64,000 bases of DNA, taken from Owenweeksia hongkongensis DSM 17368 (lineage in GTDB: Bacteria > Bacteroidota > Bacteroidia > Flavobacteriales > Schleiferiaceae). Each line of letters begins with the position of its first letter. The stretch's first letter is position 1. The notes under the pieces are model-generated. The model had not been told where the DNA came from and did no database searches. It saw only the letters and a program-made list of their open reading frames with translations. Positions 19,561 through 29,153 of the stretch are shown here, piece after piece. The position numbers and the translations under genes were made by a program. The DNA lies in assembly GCF_000236705.1 (NCBI RefSeq), contig NC_016599.1:1612001-1676000 (forward strand), written 5' to 3'.

Positions 19561-19599
19561 TGTAGCCTGATAAAGACCTAAAAATACCATTTGAACCCT

Positions 19600-19607
19600 T
19601 ACCTTTG
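19600..19607 (+). promoter_or_regulatory. -7 element (TACCTTTG) for ubiE-porT
   Basis: TACCTTTG matches TAnnTTTG and lies 18 bases before the ATG at 19625. Confidence 0.65.
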
Positions 19608-19624
19608 CCGCCATTATTTTGAAA

Positions 19625-20353
19625 ATGAAGAACGAAGTAAAGCCCTATAAAGAAGCCGAAGGCAGCAAGAAAGAACAAGTTGCACAGATGTTTGATAGCA
19701 TCAGTCAACGCTACGACTTTCTCAACCACATGCTTTCTATGAACATCGATAAAGGATGGCGTAAGAAAGTGGTGAAAATAGCTGCAGCAGAAGGCCCGAA
19801 GCAAATATTGGATGTAGCTACTGGAACTGGCGACCTTGCAATTGCCCTTACCAAAGCTAAGCCCGATAGCATTATGGGAATTGATATTTCTAATGGAATG
19901 CTAGAAGTAGGCCGCAAGAAGATCAAGGAAAAAGGCCTTACCCAAATCATCACTTTGCAACAAGCAGACTCTGAAGACCTTCCCTTTGAGGATAACACTT
20001 TTGATATTGTAACTGTAGCTTTTGGAGTGCGTAACTTCGAAAACCTTGAAAAAGGAATGTCAGAAATTAGACGTGTTTTAAAGCCTGGTGGAAAAGCTTT
20101 GGTTTTAGAATTTTCCCAACCCACTGGATTTCCTTTCAAGCAGGTTTATAAATTCTATTTCAAAAATATATTGCCAACACTGGGCAAAGCGATTTCGAAA
20201 GATGCTAGTGCCTACACCTATTTACCAGAATCAGTAAATGCTTTCCCTTACGGACAAAAATTTATTGATGTACTTGAGAATGTTGGCTTTACGCAAAATA
20301 AATTTCAGCCAGTTACTTTTGGAGTAGCTACTATTTATGAAGCTGTAAAATAA
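19625..20353 (+). CDS. ubiE: Demethylmenaquinone methyltransferase
   Basis: 242 residues, class I SAM methyltransferase of the UbiE/MenG/COQ5 family: [24 protein letters not shown] motif [23 protein letters not shown] and [17 protein letters not shown]. It methylates demethylmenaquinone to menaquinone, the last step of the respiratory quinone pathway in this phylum. The ATG at 19625 is preferred over an in-frame TTG two codons earlier. Its stop overlaps the start of porT (TAATG), an arrangement found in other Flavobacteriia. Confidence 0.95.
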   Translation: MKNEVKPYKEAEGSKKEQVAQMFDSISQRYDFLNHMLSMNIDKGWRKKVVKIAAAEGPKQILDVATGTGDLAIALTKAKPDSIMGIDISNGMLEVGRKKIKEKGLTQIITLQQADSEDLPFEDNTFDIVTVAFGVRNFENLEKGMSEIRRVLKPGGKALVLEFSQPTGFPFKQVYKFYFKNILPTLGKAISKDASAYTYLPESVNAFPYGQKFIDVLENVGFTQNKFQPVTFGVATIYEAVK

Positions 20354-21081
20354 TGCACATCGGTAATCGTTTGGTAATCGTGAAAAAACTGAGAACCTAC
20401 ATAGTAATGGGTCTATGCCTGGTTGCCATGAGCAGCTTTGCGCAAAACCTTCCGCCAAACCAACCTAAGTATGACAAAAAGCCTGTGCACTTTGGCTTTT
20501 TACTTGGCGTTAATTACTATGACTTTCATATTCAAACGATAGAAGATCTTTCCACCGTACCCGGATATTATTCGGTGCGTAGCGAAACCGCACCAGGATA
20601 TACGATTGGTATTATTGCCAACCTTCGTTTAACAGATTACTTAGATTTACGATTTATCCCGGCCTTTGCCGCCACCGAGCGTACATTGATTTTTGACGTA
20701 ATAGAACCCATCTCTGAAAAAAGAACTGAGGTAACACGTGACATACAAAGTAGCTTCATTGACTTTCCATTTGAGCTAAAGTGGAAATCCCAGCGTATTA
20801 ATAATTATAGGCTGTATGTTTTAGGTGGAGCAAAGTATAGTTATGATGTTTCTTCAAACGAACATGTAGAGGATGACCGCGTTTTCAAAATCCCGCACAA
20901 TGACTTTTCCTATGAGTTTGGTTTTGGTGTGGATATCTACTTTGAATTTTTCAAATTCTCGCCTCAAATCAAAGGCTCTTGGGGCTTTGCCGACCTTATT
21001 GTGGACGATGGCACATTCTATATCAAAGGAATTAACCGCCTCGAAACCCGTGGTATATTCCTGAACTTTACTTTTGAATAG
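20353..21081 (+). CDS. porT: Type IX secretion system protein PorT
   Basis: 242 residues: signal peptide ending SSFAQ, then an eight-strand-type outer-membrane barrel (HFGFLLGVNYYDFHI, LRLTDYLDLRFIPAFAATERTL, FIDFPFELKWKSQRINNYRLYVLGGAKYSYD). Length, sequence pattern and position directly after ubiE fit PorT/SprT, which is required for T9SS assembly. The window encodes at least five T9SS cargo proteins, in agreement. A GTG at 20380 is an alternative start. The main alternative is a generic porin-family barrel. Confidence 0.82.
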   Translation: MHIGNRLVIVKKLRTYIVMGLCLVAMSSFAQNLPPNQPKYDKKPVHFGFLLGVNYYDFHIQTIEDLSTVPGYYSVRSETAPGYTIGIIANLRLTDYLDLRFIPAFAATERTLIFDVIEPISEKRTEVTRDIQSSFIDFPFELKWKSQRINNYRLYVLGGAKYSYDVSSNEHVEDDRVFKIPHNDFSYEFGFGVDIYFEFFKFSPQIKGSWGFADLIVDDGTFYIKGINRLETRGIFLNFTFE

Positions 21082-21140
21082 AGTAGTCTGTTAGCAGTTG
21101 GCAAAAAACAAATTACCACCTGCATTGAGTGACATCTCCC

Positions 21141-21182
21141 CTTGCAACTTATAACCATTAACTTGCAACTTATAACATTTAA
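21141..21182. repeat. Two tandem 21-bp repeat units
   Basis: CTTGCAACTTATAACCATTAA (21141-21161) is followed directly by a copy differing at two positions (21162-21182). They lie in the 113-base spacer before the flavoprotein gene. No function seen. Confidence 0.85.
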
Positions 21183-21194
21183 CTTATAGTTCCC

Positions 21195-22754
21195 GTGATA
21201 CAGGACATTCAGTTGGTTTGCTCCCCGGAAGAAGCCGCCAACTACCAAAAACACCTCCCACTTTTTGCCCGTCAGGCAGGAGTTTCACCTAATCAAATTA
21301 ATGGTATCCAGCTGCTCAACAGATCGATTGATGCGCGCTCCAGAAACATCAAGGTCAATCTTGGTGGCCGCCTTTTTATTGATGAAGAAATTCAACCAAG
21401 GGAAATCCTACAGCCAGAGTATAAAGATGTAAGCTCAGCAAAGCGTATTCTCATTATTGGCTGCGGTCCTGCAGGAATGTTTGCCGCCATGCGTTGTATT
21501 GAGCTCGGCTTAAAACCAATTGTGATTGAACGTGGTAAGGATGTTAAATCACGGAGACGTGACCTGAAAGCGATAAATCGTGACCACACTGTGAATCCAG
21601 AATCTAACTATTGCTTTGGCGAAGGTGGTGCCGGAACTTACTCAGATGGCAAGCTTTACACCCGCAGCAAAAAGCGCGGAAGTGTAAAACGTGTATTGGA
21701 TATTTTGGTGAACCATGGAGCGGTAGAAGACATTTTGGTAGACGCTCATCCGCACATTGGCACCAATAAGCTACCAAAAGTGGTAGAAAACATGCGCGAA
21801 ACCATTCTTCACTTTGGTGGAGAAATTCACTTTGACACCCGCATGGATGACCTTATTTTGAAAGGAAATCGAATAACTGGAATACGTACCCAAAATGGCG
21901 ATGTAATAGATGGTGAGGCCTTAATTCTGGCAACCGGTCATAGCGCCCGTGATGTTTTTGAATTATTGCATCGTCACAAAATTGACATTGAAGCAAAGCC
22001 TTTTGCCATGGGAGTTCGTGTGGAGCATCCACAAGAGCTGATTGACAAAATACAATACCACGGCCAGGAGCGTGGAGACTTGCTTCCCGCAGCTTCCTAC
22101 AAGTTGGTGGAGCAAGTTCAGGATAGAGGCGTGTATTCTTTTTGCATGTGCCCTGGAGGGTTTATCGTTCCTGCCGCTACAGCGGGAAATGAACTCGTAG
22201 TCAACGGAATGAGTCCCAGCAAGCGCGATAATAAATTTGCCAACTCAGGAATTGTAGTGGCTATTGAACTAAGCGATTTAAGAAAGTATGCCAAACATGG
22301 CCCATTGGCCGGTCTTGCTTTTCAGCAGGAAACAGAACAAGCGATTTGGAAAGCTGGAGGCAGCGACCAAACAGCTCCCGCACAGCGATTGACTGATTTT
22401 GTAAAAGGCCGCACCTCCTCCACCCTCAATGATTGCAGTTATATGCCAGGCTTGCACTCGTCACCTATGCATGATATTTTACCCTCACACATTGGTGACC
22501 GCTTGCGCCAGGCTTTCCCAAAGTTTGGTCAAAAAATGCGCGGCTATTATACTGAAGATGCCAACATTGTAGGAATAGAAAGCCGTACCAGCAGCCCTGT
22601 TCGCATTCCGCGAAAGCGCGACACATTACAGCACCCACAGATTGACAACCTCTTTCCTTGTGCCGAAGGTGCTGGCTATGCCGGAGGAATTGTTTCGGCT
22701 GGTATTGATGGTGAAAATTGTGCCGAGGCTGTGTTGAGTTATTTAAGTAATTAG
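21195..22754 (+). CDS. FAD-dependent oxidoreductase, COG2509 type
   Basis: 519 residues. An N-terminal domain of about 90 residues is followed by a dinucleotide-binding motif (ILIIGCGPAGMFAAMRCIELGL) and the family signature CFGEGGAGTYSDGKLYTR. Later come ATGHSARDVFELL and the C-terminal GAGYAGGIVSAGIDG. This matches uncharacterised FAD-dependent dehydrogenases of COG2509; the substrate is unknown. I see no in-frame ATG near the N-terminus, so the GTG at 21195 is taken as the start. The gene ends without a clear terminator 88 bases before corA. Confidence 0.88.
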   Translation: MIQDIQLVCSPEEAANYQKHLPLFARQAGVSPNQINGIQLLNRSIDARSRNIKVNLGGRLFIDEEIQPREILQPEYKDVSSAKRILIIGCGPAGMFAAMRCIELGLKPIVIERGKDVKSRRRDLKAINRDHTVNPESNYCFGEGGAGTYSDGKLYTRSKKRGSVKRVLDILVNHGAVEDILVDAHPHIGTNKLPKVVENMRETILHFGGEIHFDTRMDDLILKGNRITGIRTQNGDVIDGEALILATGHSARDVFELLHRHKIDIEAKPFAMGVRVEHPQELIDKIQYHGQERGDLLPAASYKLVEQVQDRGVYSFCMCPGGFIVPAATAGNELVVNGMSPSKRDNKFANSGIVVAIELSDLRKYAKHGPLAGLAFQQETEQAIWKAGGSDQTAPAQRLTDFVKGRTSSTLNDCSYMPGLHSSPMHDILPSHIGDRLRQAFPKFGQKMRGYYTEDANIVGIESRTSSPVRIPRKRDTLQHPQIDNLFPCAEGAGYAGGIVSAGIDGENCAEAVLSYLSN

Positions 22755-22842
22755 TCCAATATTTTATTGGTAATTTATTACCCGTAAACTTTGTAGATTT
22801 CCAGATAGAAGTCACACTCGGTAAAACAACAAACATTTTTTC

Positions 22843-23907
22843 ATGGCAAGATTTTATAAAAAACGTTCCGCCAACAAAGGATTGCCACCCGGTAGCCTTG
22901 TATTTATTGGCACCAAAAAAGTAGATACCCCAACTGTAGAGTATGTATCGTACGATCAGGAAAACTTTACGGAGTCTGAGTTTCTAAGGGTGGAGAATGT
23001 TCCTAAAAATGACCCTGAAAAAAGACAGTGGTACAATATCACAGGATTGGATAATGAGGAGTTTATGGCCCATATTCAGGAGAGGTTGAACATTCACCCC
23101 TTGGCCATGGAAGATGTGATGAATACCGGACAGCGCGCCAAGTTTGAGGAATTTGAGGATTTTGCATTTACCACGCTAAAAATGCTTCAATTTGACAGTA
23201 AAGCTAGCCGTGTAATTACCGAGCAGGTTTCATTTGTAATAAAAGGAACTACACTTATCACGTTTCAAGAAGAACCGGGAGACACATTTGATGCGGTGCG
23301 CAAGCGCCTTAGAAATCCCAAGAGCAACATCAGGAAACTTGGCCCTGATTATTTGGCTTATGCACTTATGGATTCTATCGTAGATAATTATGTATACCTG
23401 ATAGAAGGCATGGGTGAAAAGGTGGATGATTTGGAGCTAAAAATATTGGAAGACCCAGATGAAGATGCTTTGCAGCAAATAAATATGTACAAGCGTGAGC
23501 TTCATTTTATTTTGAAAGTAGTTCGCCCTGTACGAGAGCTTACCCACAACTTAATTCGTACTGAATCCGAGTTTATTGACAAGAAAAAAACCTTAGCCTT
23601 TTATAAAGATTTAGACGATTTGATTACGCATGTTATTGAATCTGCCGAGGCTTACCGCCAAGTGCTTACTGATTACCTTCAGGTATACCACACTAATGTG
23701 AGCGCCAAGATGAATGACATTATGAAAGTGCTTACCATTTTCTCGGCCATCTTTATTCCTCTTTCCTTTTTTGCTGGGGTGTATGGCACCAATTTCGACT
23801 ACTTTCCTGAGCTACATTTTAAATATAGCTACTTCATCTTTTGGGGCGTGATTGTTACCATGGCCGGAGGAATGCTCTATTATTTTAAGAGAAAAGGTTG
23901 GTTTTAA
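22843..23907 (+). CDS. corA: CorA-family divalent metal channel with altered GMN motif
   Basis: 354 residues with the CorA layout: a cytoplasmic alpha/beta domain, a long stalk helix and two C-terminal membrane helices (IFSAIFIPLSFFAGVY and YFIFWGVIVTMAGGML). CorA proteins form pentameric magnesium/cobalt channels. The normally near-invariant GMN at the end of the first helix is GTN here (Gly315-Thr316-Asn317; codons GGC ACC AAT at 23785-23793). The protein is otherwise intact, so this looks like a specialised or differently selective member and not a pseudogene. Transported ion uncertain. Confidence 0.9.
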   Translation: MARFYKKRSANKGLPPGSLVFIGTKKVDTPTVEYVSYDQENFTESEFLRVENVPKNDPEKRQWYNITGLDNEEFMAHIQERLNIHPLAMEDVMNTGQRAKFEEFEDFAFTTLKMLQFDSKASRVITEQVSFVIKGTTLITFQEEPGDTFDAVRKRLRNPKSNIRKLGPDYLAYALMDSIVDNYVYLIEGMGEKVDDLELKILEDPDEDALQQINMYKRELHFILKVVRPVRELTHNLIRTESEFIDKKKTLAFYKDLDDLITHVIESAEAYRQVLTDYLQVYHTNVSAKMNDIMKVLTIFSAIFIPLSFFAGVYGTNFDYFPELHFKYSYFIFWGVIVTMAGGMLYYFKRKGWF

Positions 23908-23982
23908 AATTAACCTTACTAGCCTTTTTTAACCATTATTAGCCTATAGAATTGCACCTTTGCGCGCTCAATCATTTTTTTG

Positions 23983-24852
23983 ATGAAAAAGGCCATCGGC
24001 TATATGCTTATTTCGGTGCTTGGTTTTGCACTGATGAATCTTACAGTGAAGTTTCTTGGGCGACTTCCTGCCACAGAGCTAGTACTTTTTCGTAGCCTTA
24101 TATCCATCGTTCTTACGGTTTATTTTCTAAAAAGAAGACATATCCCACTTTTTGGAAACCAGAAGAAATATCTAATTCTTAGAGGGATTTTCGGAGTTAT
24201 TGGGCTCACCCTGTTTTTCTACACTTTACAGAAACTACCCTTGGGCTCAGCGATTACCATACAATACCTCTCTCCTATTTTCACCGCATTCTTTGCCATT
24301 TTCATTTTGGGTGAAAAGATGTACAAAATACAATGGCTCTTTTTCGCTGTTTCCTTTGCGGGAATTGCCGTTATCAAAGGTTTTGATCCCAATATTAGCT
24401 TACCATTATTTCTTATGGGCTTAGGGTCTGCTGTATTTTCCGGATTAGCGTACAATTGCGTTCGAAAGGTAAAAGACACCGATCATCCATTAGTGGTGGT
24501 TTTTTACTTTCCCTTGATGGCGGTACCTGTAATGGGCATCATTAGTTTATTCAATTGGGTAACGCCCATTGGCTGGGAATGGGGACTCCTTTTATTAATG
24601 GGTACTCTTACACAAATAGCTCAAGTATACATGACCAAAGCTTTGCAAAATGCTGAAGTAAATGAAATAACCGGGCTGAAATATCTAGGAGTAATTTTTG
24701 CCTTGGGTTTCGACTTCCTGATTTTTGATGTACAATATCGACCAATGGCGCTAGTAGGAATTGCTATGGTACTTTCAGGTGTGATTATCAATATTATTTA
24801 CAAATCACAAAAGCGCAGAAAAGCTCTATCTGCCCAAACTAATATTTCCTAA
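23983..24852 (+). CDS. DMT-superfamily (EamA) permease
   Basis: 289 residues with ten predicted membrane helices in two EamA repeats (first GYMLISVLGFALMNLTVKFLG; second starting near LFLMGLGSAVFSGLAYNCVR). An inner-membrane metabolite exporter or importer of unknown substrate. The ATG at 23983 is chosen over the adjacent TTG. Its last 27 bases overlap the 3' end of the convergent RNA methyltransferase gene. Confidence 0.9.
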   Translation: MKKAIGYMLISVLGFALMNLTVKFLGRLPATELVLFRSLISIVLTVYFLKRRHIPLFGNQKKYLILRGIFGVIGLTLFFYTLQKLPLGSAITIQYLSPIFTAFFAIFILGEKMYKIQWLFFAVSFAGIAVIKGFDPNISLPLFLMGLGSAVFSGLAYNCVRKVKDTDHPLVVVFYFPLMAVPVMGIISLFNWVTPIGWEWGLLLLMGTLTQIAQVYMTKALQNAEVNEITGLKYLGVIFALGFDFLIFDVQYRPMALVGIAMVLSGVIINIIYKSQKRRKALSAQTNIS

Positions 24853-25548
24853 AATGATGGCCGTGGCAATGGCTACATTCAGGCTTTCTGTTTTAGATTT
24901 TCCCTTACGGGGAATGGTCACGCGTTGACTATTTTTCCTCCAAAAATCAGATGGTCCGTGAGATTCGCTCCCCATTACCAAAGCCATTTTTTGAGGTACC
25001 TCTGCTTCGTTAAGATTTTCCCCTTCCATATCGGCACACCAAAAGGAAAAGTCTTGGGCCTTCAATTCTTCCAATATTTCCACCTCCGAAGCATAAGAAA
25101 CATTTACTCTGCCAGCACTTCCCATGGTGCTTTGCACTGTTTTAGAATTGTAAGCATCCACGGTTCCCGTAGTGCAAAAAATTTGCGTTATTCCAAACCA
25201 GTCACAAGTTCTGATAATTGTTCCCAGATTTCCCGGATCATTTATTTTATCTAAAATCACCACTCGGTTGCCAAGCTCTCTCTTCACTTCCGGAAAACGA
25301 AAAATAGCTATCACTTCATCCGCTGTATCAAGCTGGCTCAGCTTTTCAAATTCTTTTACAGGAATCACCATACCCGAATTGTGTACAAACGAACTCCCCT
25401 CTTTTATAATTAGATGCTCCAAATGAAGACCTTCATCCAAAAGTTCTTGCACCACTTTTCTACCTTCAGCTATAAACATCTTTAGCTGCCAACGGTACTT
25501 CCTAGTGGTTAGTTTACGCAATAATTTTTCGGTGGTGCGGGACAACAT
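24826..25548 (-). CDS. TrmH/SpoU-family RNA 2'-O-methyltransferase
   Basis: 240 residues: an N-terminal substrate-binding domain (FIAEGRKVVQELLDEG) and a SPOUT knot domain with motif 1 NDPGNLGTIIRTCDWFG, motif 2 VMGSESHGP and motif 3 IPRKGKSKTESLNVAIATAI. It methylates a ribose of rRNA or tRNA using SAM; the target is not evident. It is divergent from tamL, with about 40 bases between the two starts. Confidence 0.92.
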   Translation of the reverse strand: MLSRTTEKLLRKLTTRKYRWQLKMFIAEGRKVVQELLDEGLHLEHLIIKEGSSFVHNSGMVIPVKEFEKLSQLDTADEVIAIFRFPEVKRELGNRVVILDKINDPGNLGTIIRTCDWFGITQIFCTTGTVDAYNSKTVQSTMGSAGRVNVSYASEVEILEELKAQDFSFWCADMEGENLNEAEVPQKMALVMGSESHGPSDFWRKNSQRVTIPRKGKSKTESLNVAIATAIILGNISLGR

Positions 25549-25555
25549 ATCCTAT

Positions 25556-25563
25556 TACATTTG
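25556..25563 (+). promoter_or_regulatory. -7 element (TACATTTG) for tamL
   Basis: TACATTTG matches TAnnTTTG. The longest open frame begins with the TTG inside it, so the real start must be downstream (TTG at 25588). Confidence 0.65.
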
Positions 25564-25587
25564 CAAATTAGAATTGAGACAGCAAAC

Positions 25588-27921
25588 TTGACAAAAAACC
25601 TCTACATAATTTGGGTTGCCTTAGGAATTTTGATCCTGCAATCGTGCTCATACACCAAGTTGGTACCTGAGGGTCGAAGTCTATTATGGAAAAACACCAT
25701 TATTGTAGACGGTAAAAAAGGTGCTCCCTCAGAAGCTGAAAACATTATAAAACAACAGCCCAACAGTAAACTCGGGTTTAGGTTTATGCGTCCCAATTTG
25801 GCCATTTACAACTGGGGTAATGGCAATGACAGTAATTTTTTTGCTAAACTTGGTGAAGCTCCCAGGATTTTAGATTCAGTAAAAGTAGCTACTGGAGCCA
25901 ATCAATTACAGGATTGGTATTTTAACAAAGGTTACTTTAAAGCCTCAACTAGTTATGCCATCGACTCGATTGGAAAAAAAAAGGCTGAGGCTAAGTATTT
26001 TGTAACCAAACGTAATCGATACACTGTAAATGAGATTAGCTACATGGCTAATACCAAATCACTAGAAACTATAGTCCGTATAGTGATTGCGAAAGATAGT
26101 ATCATAAAAAAAGGAATTCCATATGATGCTGACTTATTCGAAACCTTGAGATCTGACATAACCAACGTTGCGAGAAATACAGGTTATTACGGTTTTTCAA
26201 AAAATTATATCCGATTTGAGGCAGATACCTTTTTAGTAGGTGACCGTGTTAATGTAAAACTTATAATAGACCAAGCTATTGTAGAAGTTGGTGACTCAAG
26301 CTATACCTCAAATCATAAACAATATTATTTCAAAAATATTTATCTGCGACCAGATTACAATTATCACAAAGCAGGAGATGTTCCAAGGGACACCTTAATT
26401 AGAGATGATTATCAATTGGTATATGATAGCTTAAAATACAAGCCTAGATATCTTACTGACGCCATTCATTTTGAAAAGACGGAACGATACAACGAGGAAA
26501 AGGTAAAAGAAACCTACTCGCACCTAGTTGGTTACAAGGCATTTCAACTAAGCGATATTAGCTTTACGCCTACCGGCACAATAGATTCATTAGGGGTACC
26601 GGGATTGAATGCCGTTGTAAACCTTAACCCACTTCCTAAAAGAACTTTTACCATTGAGCCAGAATTAACTACTTCGGGAGGTAACAACTTTGGTATAAGC
26701 GGAAGTATTGGTGTGATAAACCGAAATTTCTTTAAGGGAGGTGAAGCCCTAAATATCCGCTTAAATAGCGGTTTGGAATATCAAACAACCATTGGAGATG
26801 CAAATAAAGTAACACCCGCATTTGAAGTAGGAGGAGAAATTTCTATTGATTTTCCTCGATTTATCCTTCCTTTTATCAATACTGAAGGAATGCTACCTAA
26901 AAGAATGCAGCCAAAATCTCAAGTAAGTTTAAGTTATAATTTGCTTTCCCGTCAGGAATTTACGCGCCAAACTTTTGGAACCAAACTTTCATATAACTGG
27001 AAAGAGTCACAAAGAAAGTCACACAGATTGGATTTGATTGATATCACCTACTCACAGATCGTTGATACTACTGCTACCTTCTATAATGACTTGTCCGAAA
27101 TCCAGCAACAGGCCTTTACTTCTGAGTTTATTTCAGCTACTCGTTACACTTACACGTTAAATGAAAATCTGATTACTAGAAGAAAAAATCCGAGATATTT
27201 TAAGGGAACTTTTGAATTGGCAGGAAACTTTTTAAACCTACTGGATAACACAACTAATATAGGCGAAGAAAATCCAAGCAATGGCGCCACTTCTATTTTT
27301 AAGGTGCAATATTTTCAATATGCCAAGCTTGAGCTTGATGGCCGCTATTACTGGAATTTTGCTAAAAATCAATCTTGGATAAACCGTCTTTATACTGGCT
27401 ATATTTTACCTTACGGAAATAGTAAAATCCCAACTGACACCGGAGTGGCACGTGTACCTCCTTTCTCCAAGTATTTTTATATGGGAGGTAGTAATGACAT
27501 GCGAGCGTGGACTGCCTACCGACTTGGTGCTGGTAGAGAATTCAATACCGACTATGCTGCTGGTGATGATACTACCTTTGCTACGGGTACATTTAAACTC
27601 TTAATACAATCAGAATACAGGTTTCCGATTGCTTCCTATTTACAAGGTGCTATATTTTTGGACGCAGGTAATATTTGGCTTACCGGAGGACTGGAAAACG
27701 AGCAAACTGACCTGAAAATTGAAGACTTATATGATGAGCTCGCCTTGGGTGGAGGTGTGGGGCTAAGGCTCGACTTCGACTTTTTTGTAATTCGATTTGA
27801 TGTAGGGATGAAGCTCAGAGACCCTGGCCTGCTTGAATCTAACGAAGAGTGGGTGTTTTTAAGTCAGCCAGCATTTGTAAAAAACTGGACTTATAATTTT
27901 GCTTTAGGATATCCTTTCTAA
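25588..27921 (+). CDS. tamL: TamL: lipoprotein member of the BamA/TamA (Omp85) family
   Basis: 777 residues from a TTG start that gives a textbook lipoprotein signal (TKNLYIIWVALGILILQSC). POTRA-like domains cover roughly residues 30-340 and a 16-strand Omp85 barrel the rest (FFKGGEALNIRLNSGLEYQ; late FYMGGSNDMRAWTAYRLGAG; end WTYNFALGYPF). The lipidated form of TamA is the Bacteroidota TamL; it inserts proteins into the outer membrane, usually with TamB. No tamB is next to it here. Aldolase follows with its own promoter, so tamL is probably monocistronic. Confidence 0.87.
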   Translation: MTKNLYIIWVALGILILQSCSYTKLVPEGRSLLWKNTIIVDGKKGAPSEAENIIKQQPNSKLGFRFMRPNLAIYNWGNGNDSNFFAKLGEAPRILDSVKVATGANQLQDWYFNKGYFKASTSYAIDSIGKKKAEAKYFVTKRNRYTVNEISYMANTKSLETIVRIVIAKDSIIKKGIPYDADLFETLRSDITNVARNTGYYGFSKNYIRFEADTFLVGDRVNVKLIIDQAIVEVGDSSYTSNHKQYYFKNIYLRPDYNYHKAGDVPRDTLIRDDYQLVYDSLKYKPRYLTDAIHFEKTERYNEEKVKETYSHLVGYKAFQLSDISFTPTGTIDSLGVPGLNAVVNLNPLPKRTFTIEPELTTSGGNNFGISGSIGVINRNFFKGGEALNIRLNSGLEYQTTIGDANKVTPAFEVGGEISIDFPRFILPFINTEGMLPKRMQPKSQVSLSYNLLSRQEFTRQTFGTKLSYNWKESQRKSHRLDLIDITYSQIVDTTATFYNDLSEIQQQAFTSEFISATRYTYTLNENLITRRKNPRYFKGTFELAGNFLNLLDNTTNIGEENPSNGATSIFKVQYFQYAKLELDGRYYWNFAKNQSWINRLYTGYILPYGNSKIPTDTGVARVPPFSKYFYMGGSNDMRAWTAYRLGAGREFNTDYAAGDDTTFATGTFKLLIQSEYRFPIASYLQGAIFLDAGNIWLTGGLENEQTDLKIEDLYDELALGGGVGLRLDFDFFVIRFDVGMKLRDPGLLESNEEWVFLSQPAFVKNWTYNFALGYPF

Positions 27922-27938
27922 TGCCCTGCAAAAAATTA

Positions 27939-27946
27939 TAAATTTG
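27939..27946 (+). promoter_or_regulatory. -7 element (TAAATTTG) for the aldolase gene
   Basis: TAAATTTG matches TAnnTTTG, 45 bases before the ATG at 27991. Confidence 0.6.
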
Positions 27947-27990
27947 CCGCTCGAATATTGTGAAAGAACAAAACCATTAAATCTATATAC

Positions 27991-29052
27991 ATGACCCTTG
28001 ATCAAATAACCAAGTTACTTGGATCTGATGCCGAAAATCTACTTACTCATGAAAGTAAAACTATTTCAAAATCGAGCCTGCACTTGCCAGGAGCTGATTT
28101 TGTAGATCGTGCTTTTGGCATGAGCAACAGAAGCCCACAGGTACTTCGTAGCCTTCAGGCATTGTATGGTCATGGTAGACTGGCCAACACCGGATATGTT
28201 TCTATCCTTCCTGTTGACCAAGGTATTGAGCACAGTGCTGGTGCTTCATTTGCCCCAAACCCTATTTACTTTGACGGTGAGAATATTATAAAGCTTGCAC
28301 TGGAAGGTGGTTGTAACGCAGTAGCTTCTACATTTGGAGTATTGGGAAGTGTATCTAGAAAGTATGCCCATAAAATTCCTTTCATTGTAAAAATTAATCA
28401 CAATGAATTTTTAAGCTACCCAGCAGGATATGACCAAATTATGTTTGGTAGCATCCGTGACGCTTGGAATATGGGAGCTGTAGCCGTAGGTGCTACTATT
28501 TATTTTGGATCAGAAGAGAGCAATCGCCAGATTCAGGAAGTGGCAGAAGCTTTTGAATATGCTCACGAGCTAGGTATGGCTACCATCCTATGGTGCTACA
28601 CTCGTAACTCTGCTTTCAAAAAAGATAAAGATTACCACGTATCTGCTGACCTTACCGGCCAGGCAAATCACCTTGGGGTAACTATCCAGGCAGATATTAT
28701 CAAGCAAAAACTTCCAGAAAATAACGGTGGTTACACTGCTATTAACTTTGGAAAAACACACGATAAAGTTTATTCAGAACTTTCAAGTGACAACCCAATT
28801 GACCTTACTCGCTACCAGGTGGCAAACTGCTACATGGGACGCCAAGGTTTGATTAACTCAGGCGGAGCTTCTCTTGGTGATGCTGATAGCGACATGGCTC
28901 AAGCTGTTCGCACGGCTGTAATCAACAAGCGTGCTGGGGGTCAAGGTCTTATTTCAGGACGTAAAGCTTTCCAAAAACCAATGGTTGATGGAATTGAGCT
29001 TTTGAATTCGATTCAAGATGTGTATCTTGAAAAGGGTGTTACTATAGCCTAA
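27991..29052 (+). CDS. fbaB: Class I fructose-bisphosphate aldolase (DhnA/FbaB type)
   Basis: 353 residues, DeoC/DhnA-like TIM barrel: [36 protein letters not shown] (Schiff-base lysine region), [13 protein letters not shown]. It cleaves fructose-1,6-bisphosphate or makes it in gluconeogenesis, without a metal ion. Size matches the FbaB family. It is followed by a long inverted repeat and accD. Confidence 0.92.
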   Translation: MTLDQITKLLGSDAENLLTHESKTISKSSLHLPGADFVDRAFGMSNRSPQVLRSLQALYGHGRLANTGYVSILPVDQGIEHSAGASFAPNPIYFDGENIIKLALEGGCNAVASTFGVLGSVSRKYAHKIPFIVKINHNEFLSYPAGYDQIMFGSIRDAWNMGAVAVGATIYFGSEESNRQIQEVAEAFEYAHELGMATILWCYTRNSAFKKDKDYHVSADLTGQANHLGVTIQADIIKQKLPENNGGYTAINFGKTHDKVYSELSSDNPIDLTRYQVANCYMGRQGLINSGGASLGDADSDMAQAVRTAVINKRAGGQGLISGRKAFQKPMVDGIELLNSIQDVYLEKGVTIA

Positions 29053-29074
29053 TTTAAGGCTCATAAAAATTACT

Positions 29075-29133
29075 AGTGGTTAGGTTTAAGGCTTCAAAAC
29101 GATGAGGTCTTAAACCTTCACACTTTTACCACT
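29075..29133. other. Interrupted inverted repeat between fbaB and accD
   Basis: AGTGGT (29075-29080) and AGGTTTAAG (29082-29090) pair with CTTAAACCT (29109-29117) and ACCACT (29128-29133). There is no T-run, so it may be an mRNA hairpin or processing site and not a terminator. Confidence 0.6.
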
Positions 29134-29153
29134 AATCATTAAAAAATAAAGAA

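Noticed and set aside
24826-24852. Overlap of the permease and RNA methyltransferase genes as a sign of a wrong call
   Set aside because: Both proteins have intact family motifs and normal lengths; a 27-base convergent overlap is acceptable.
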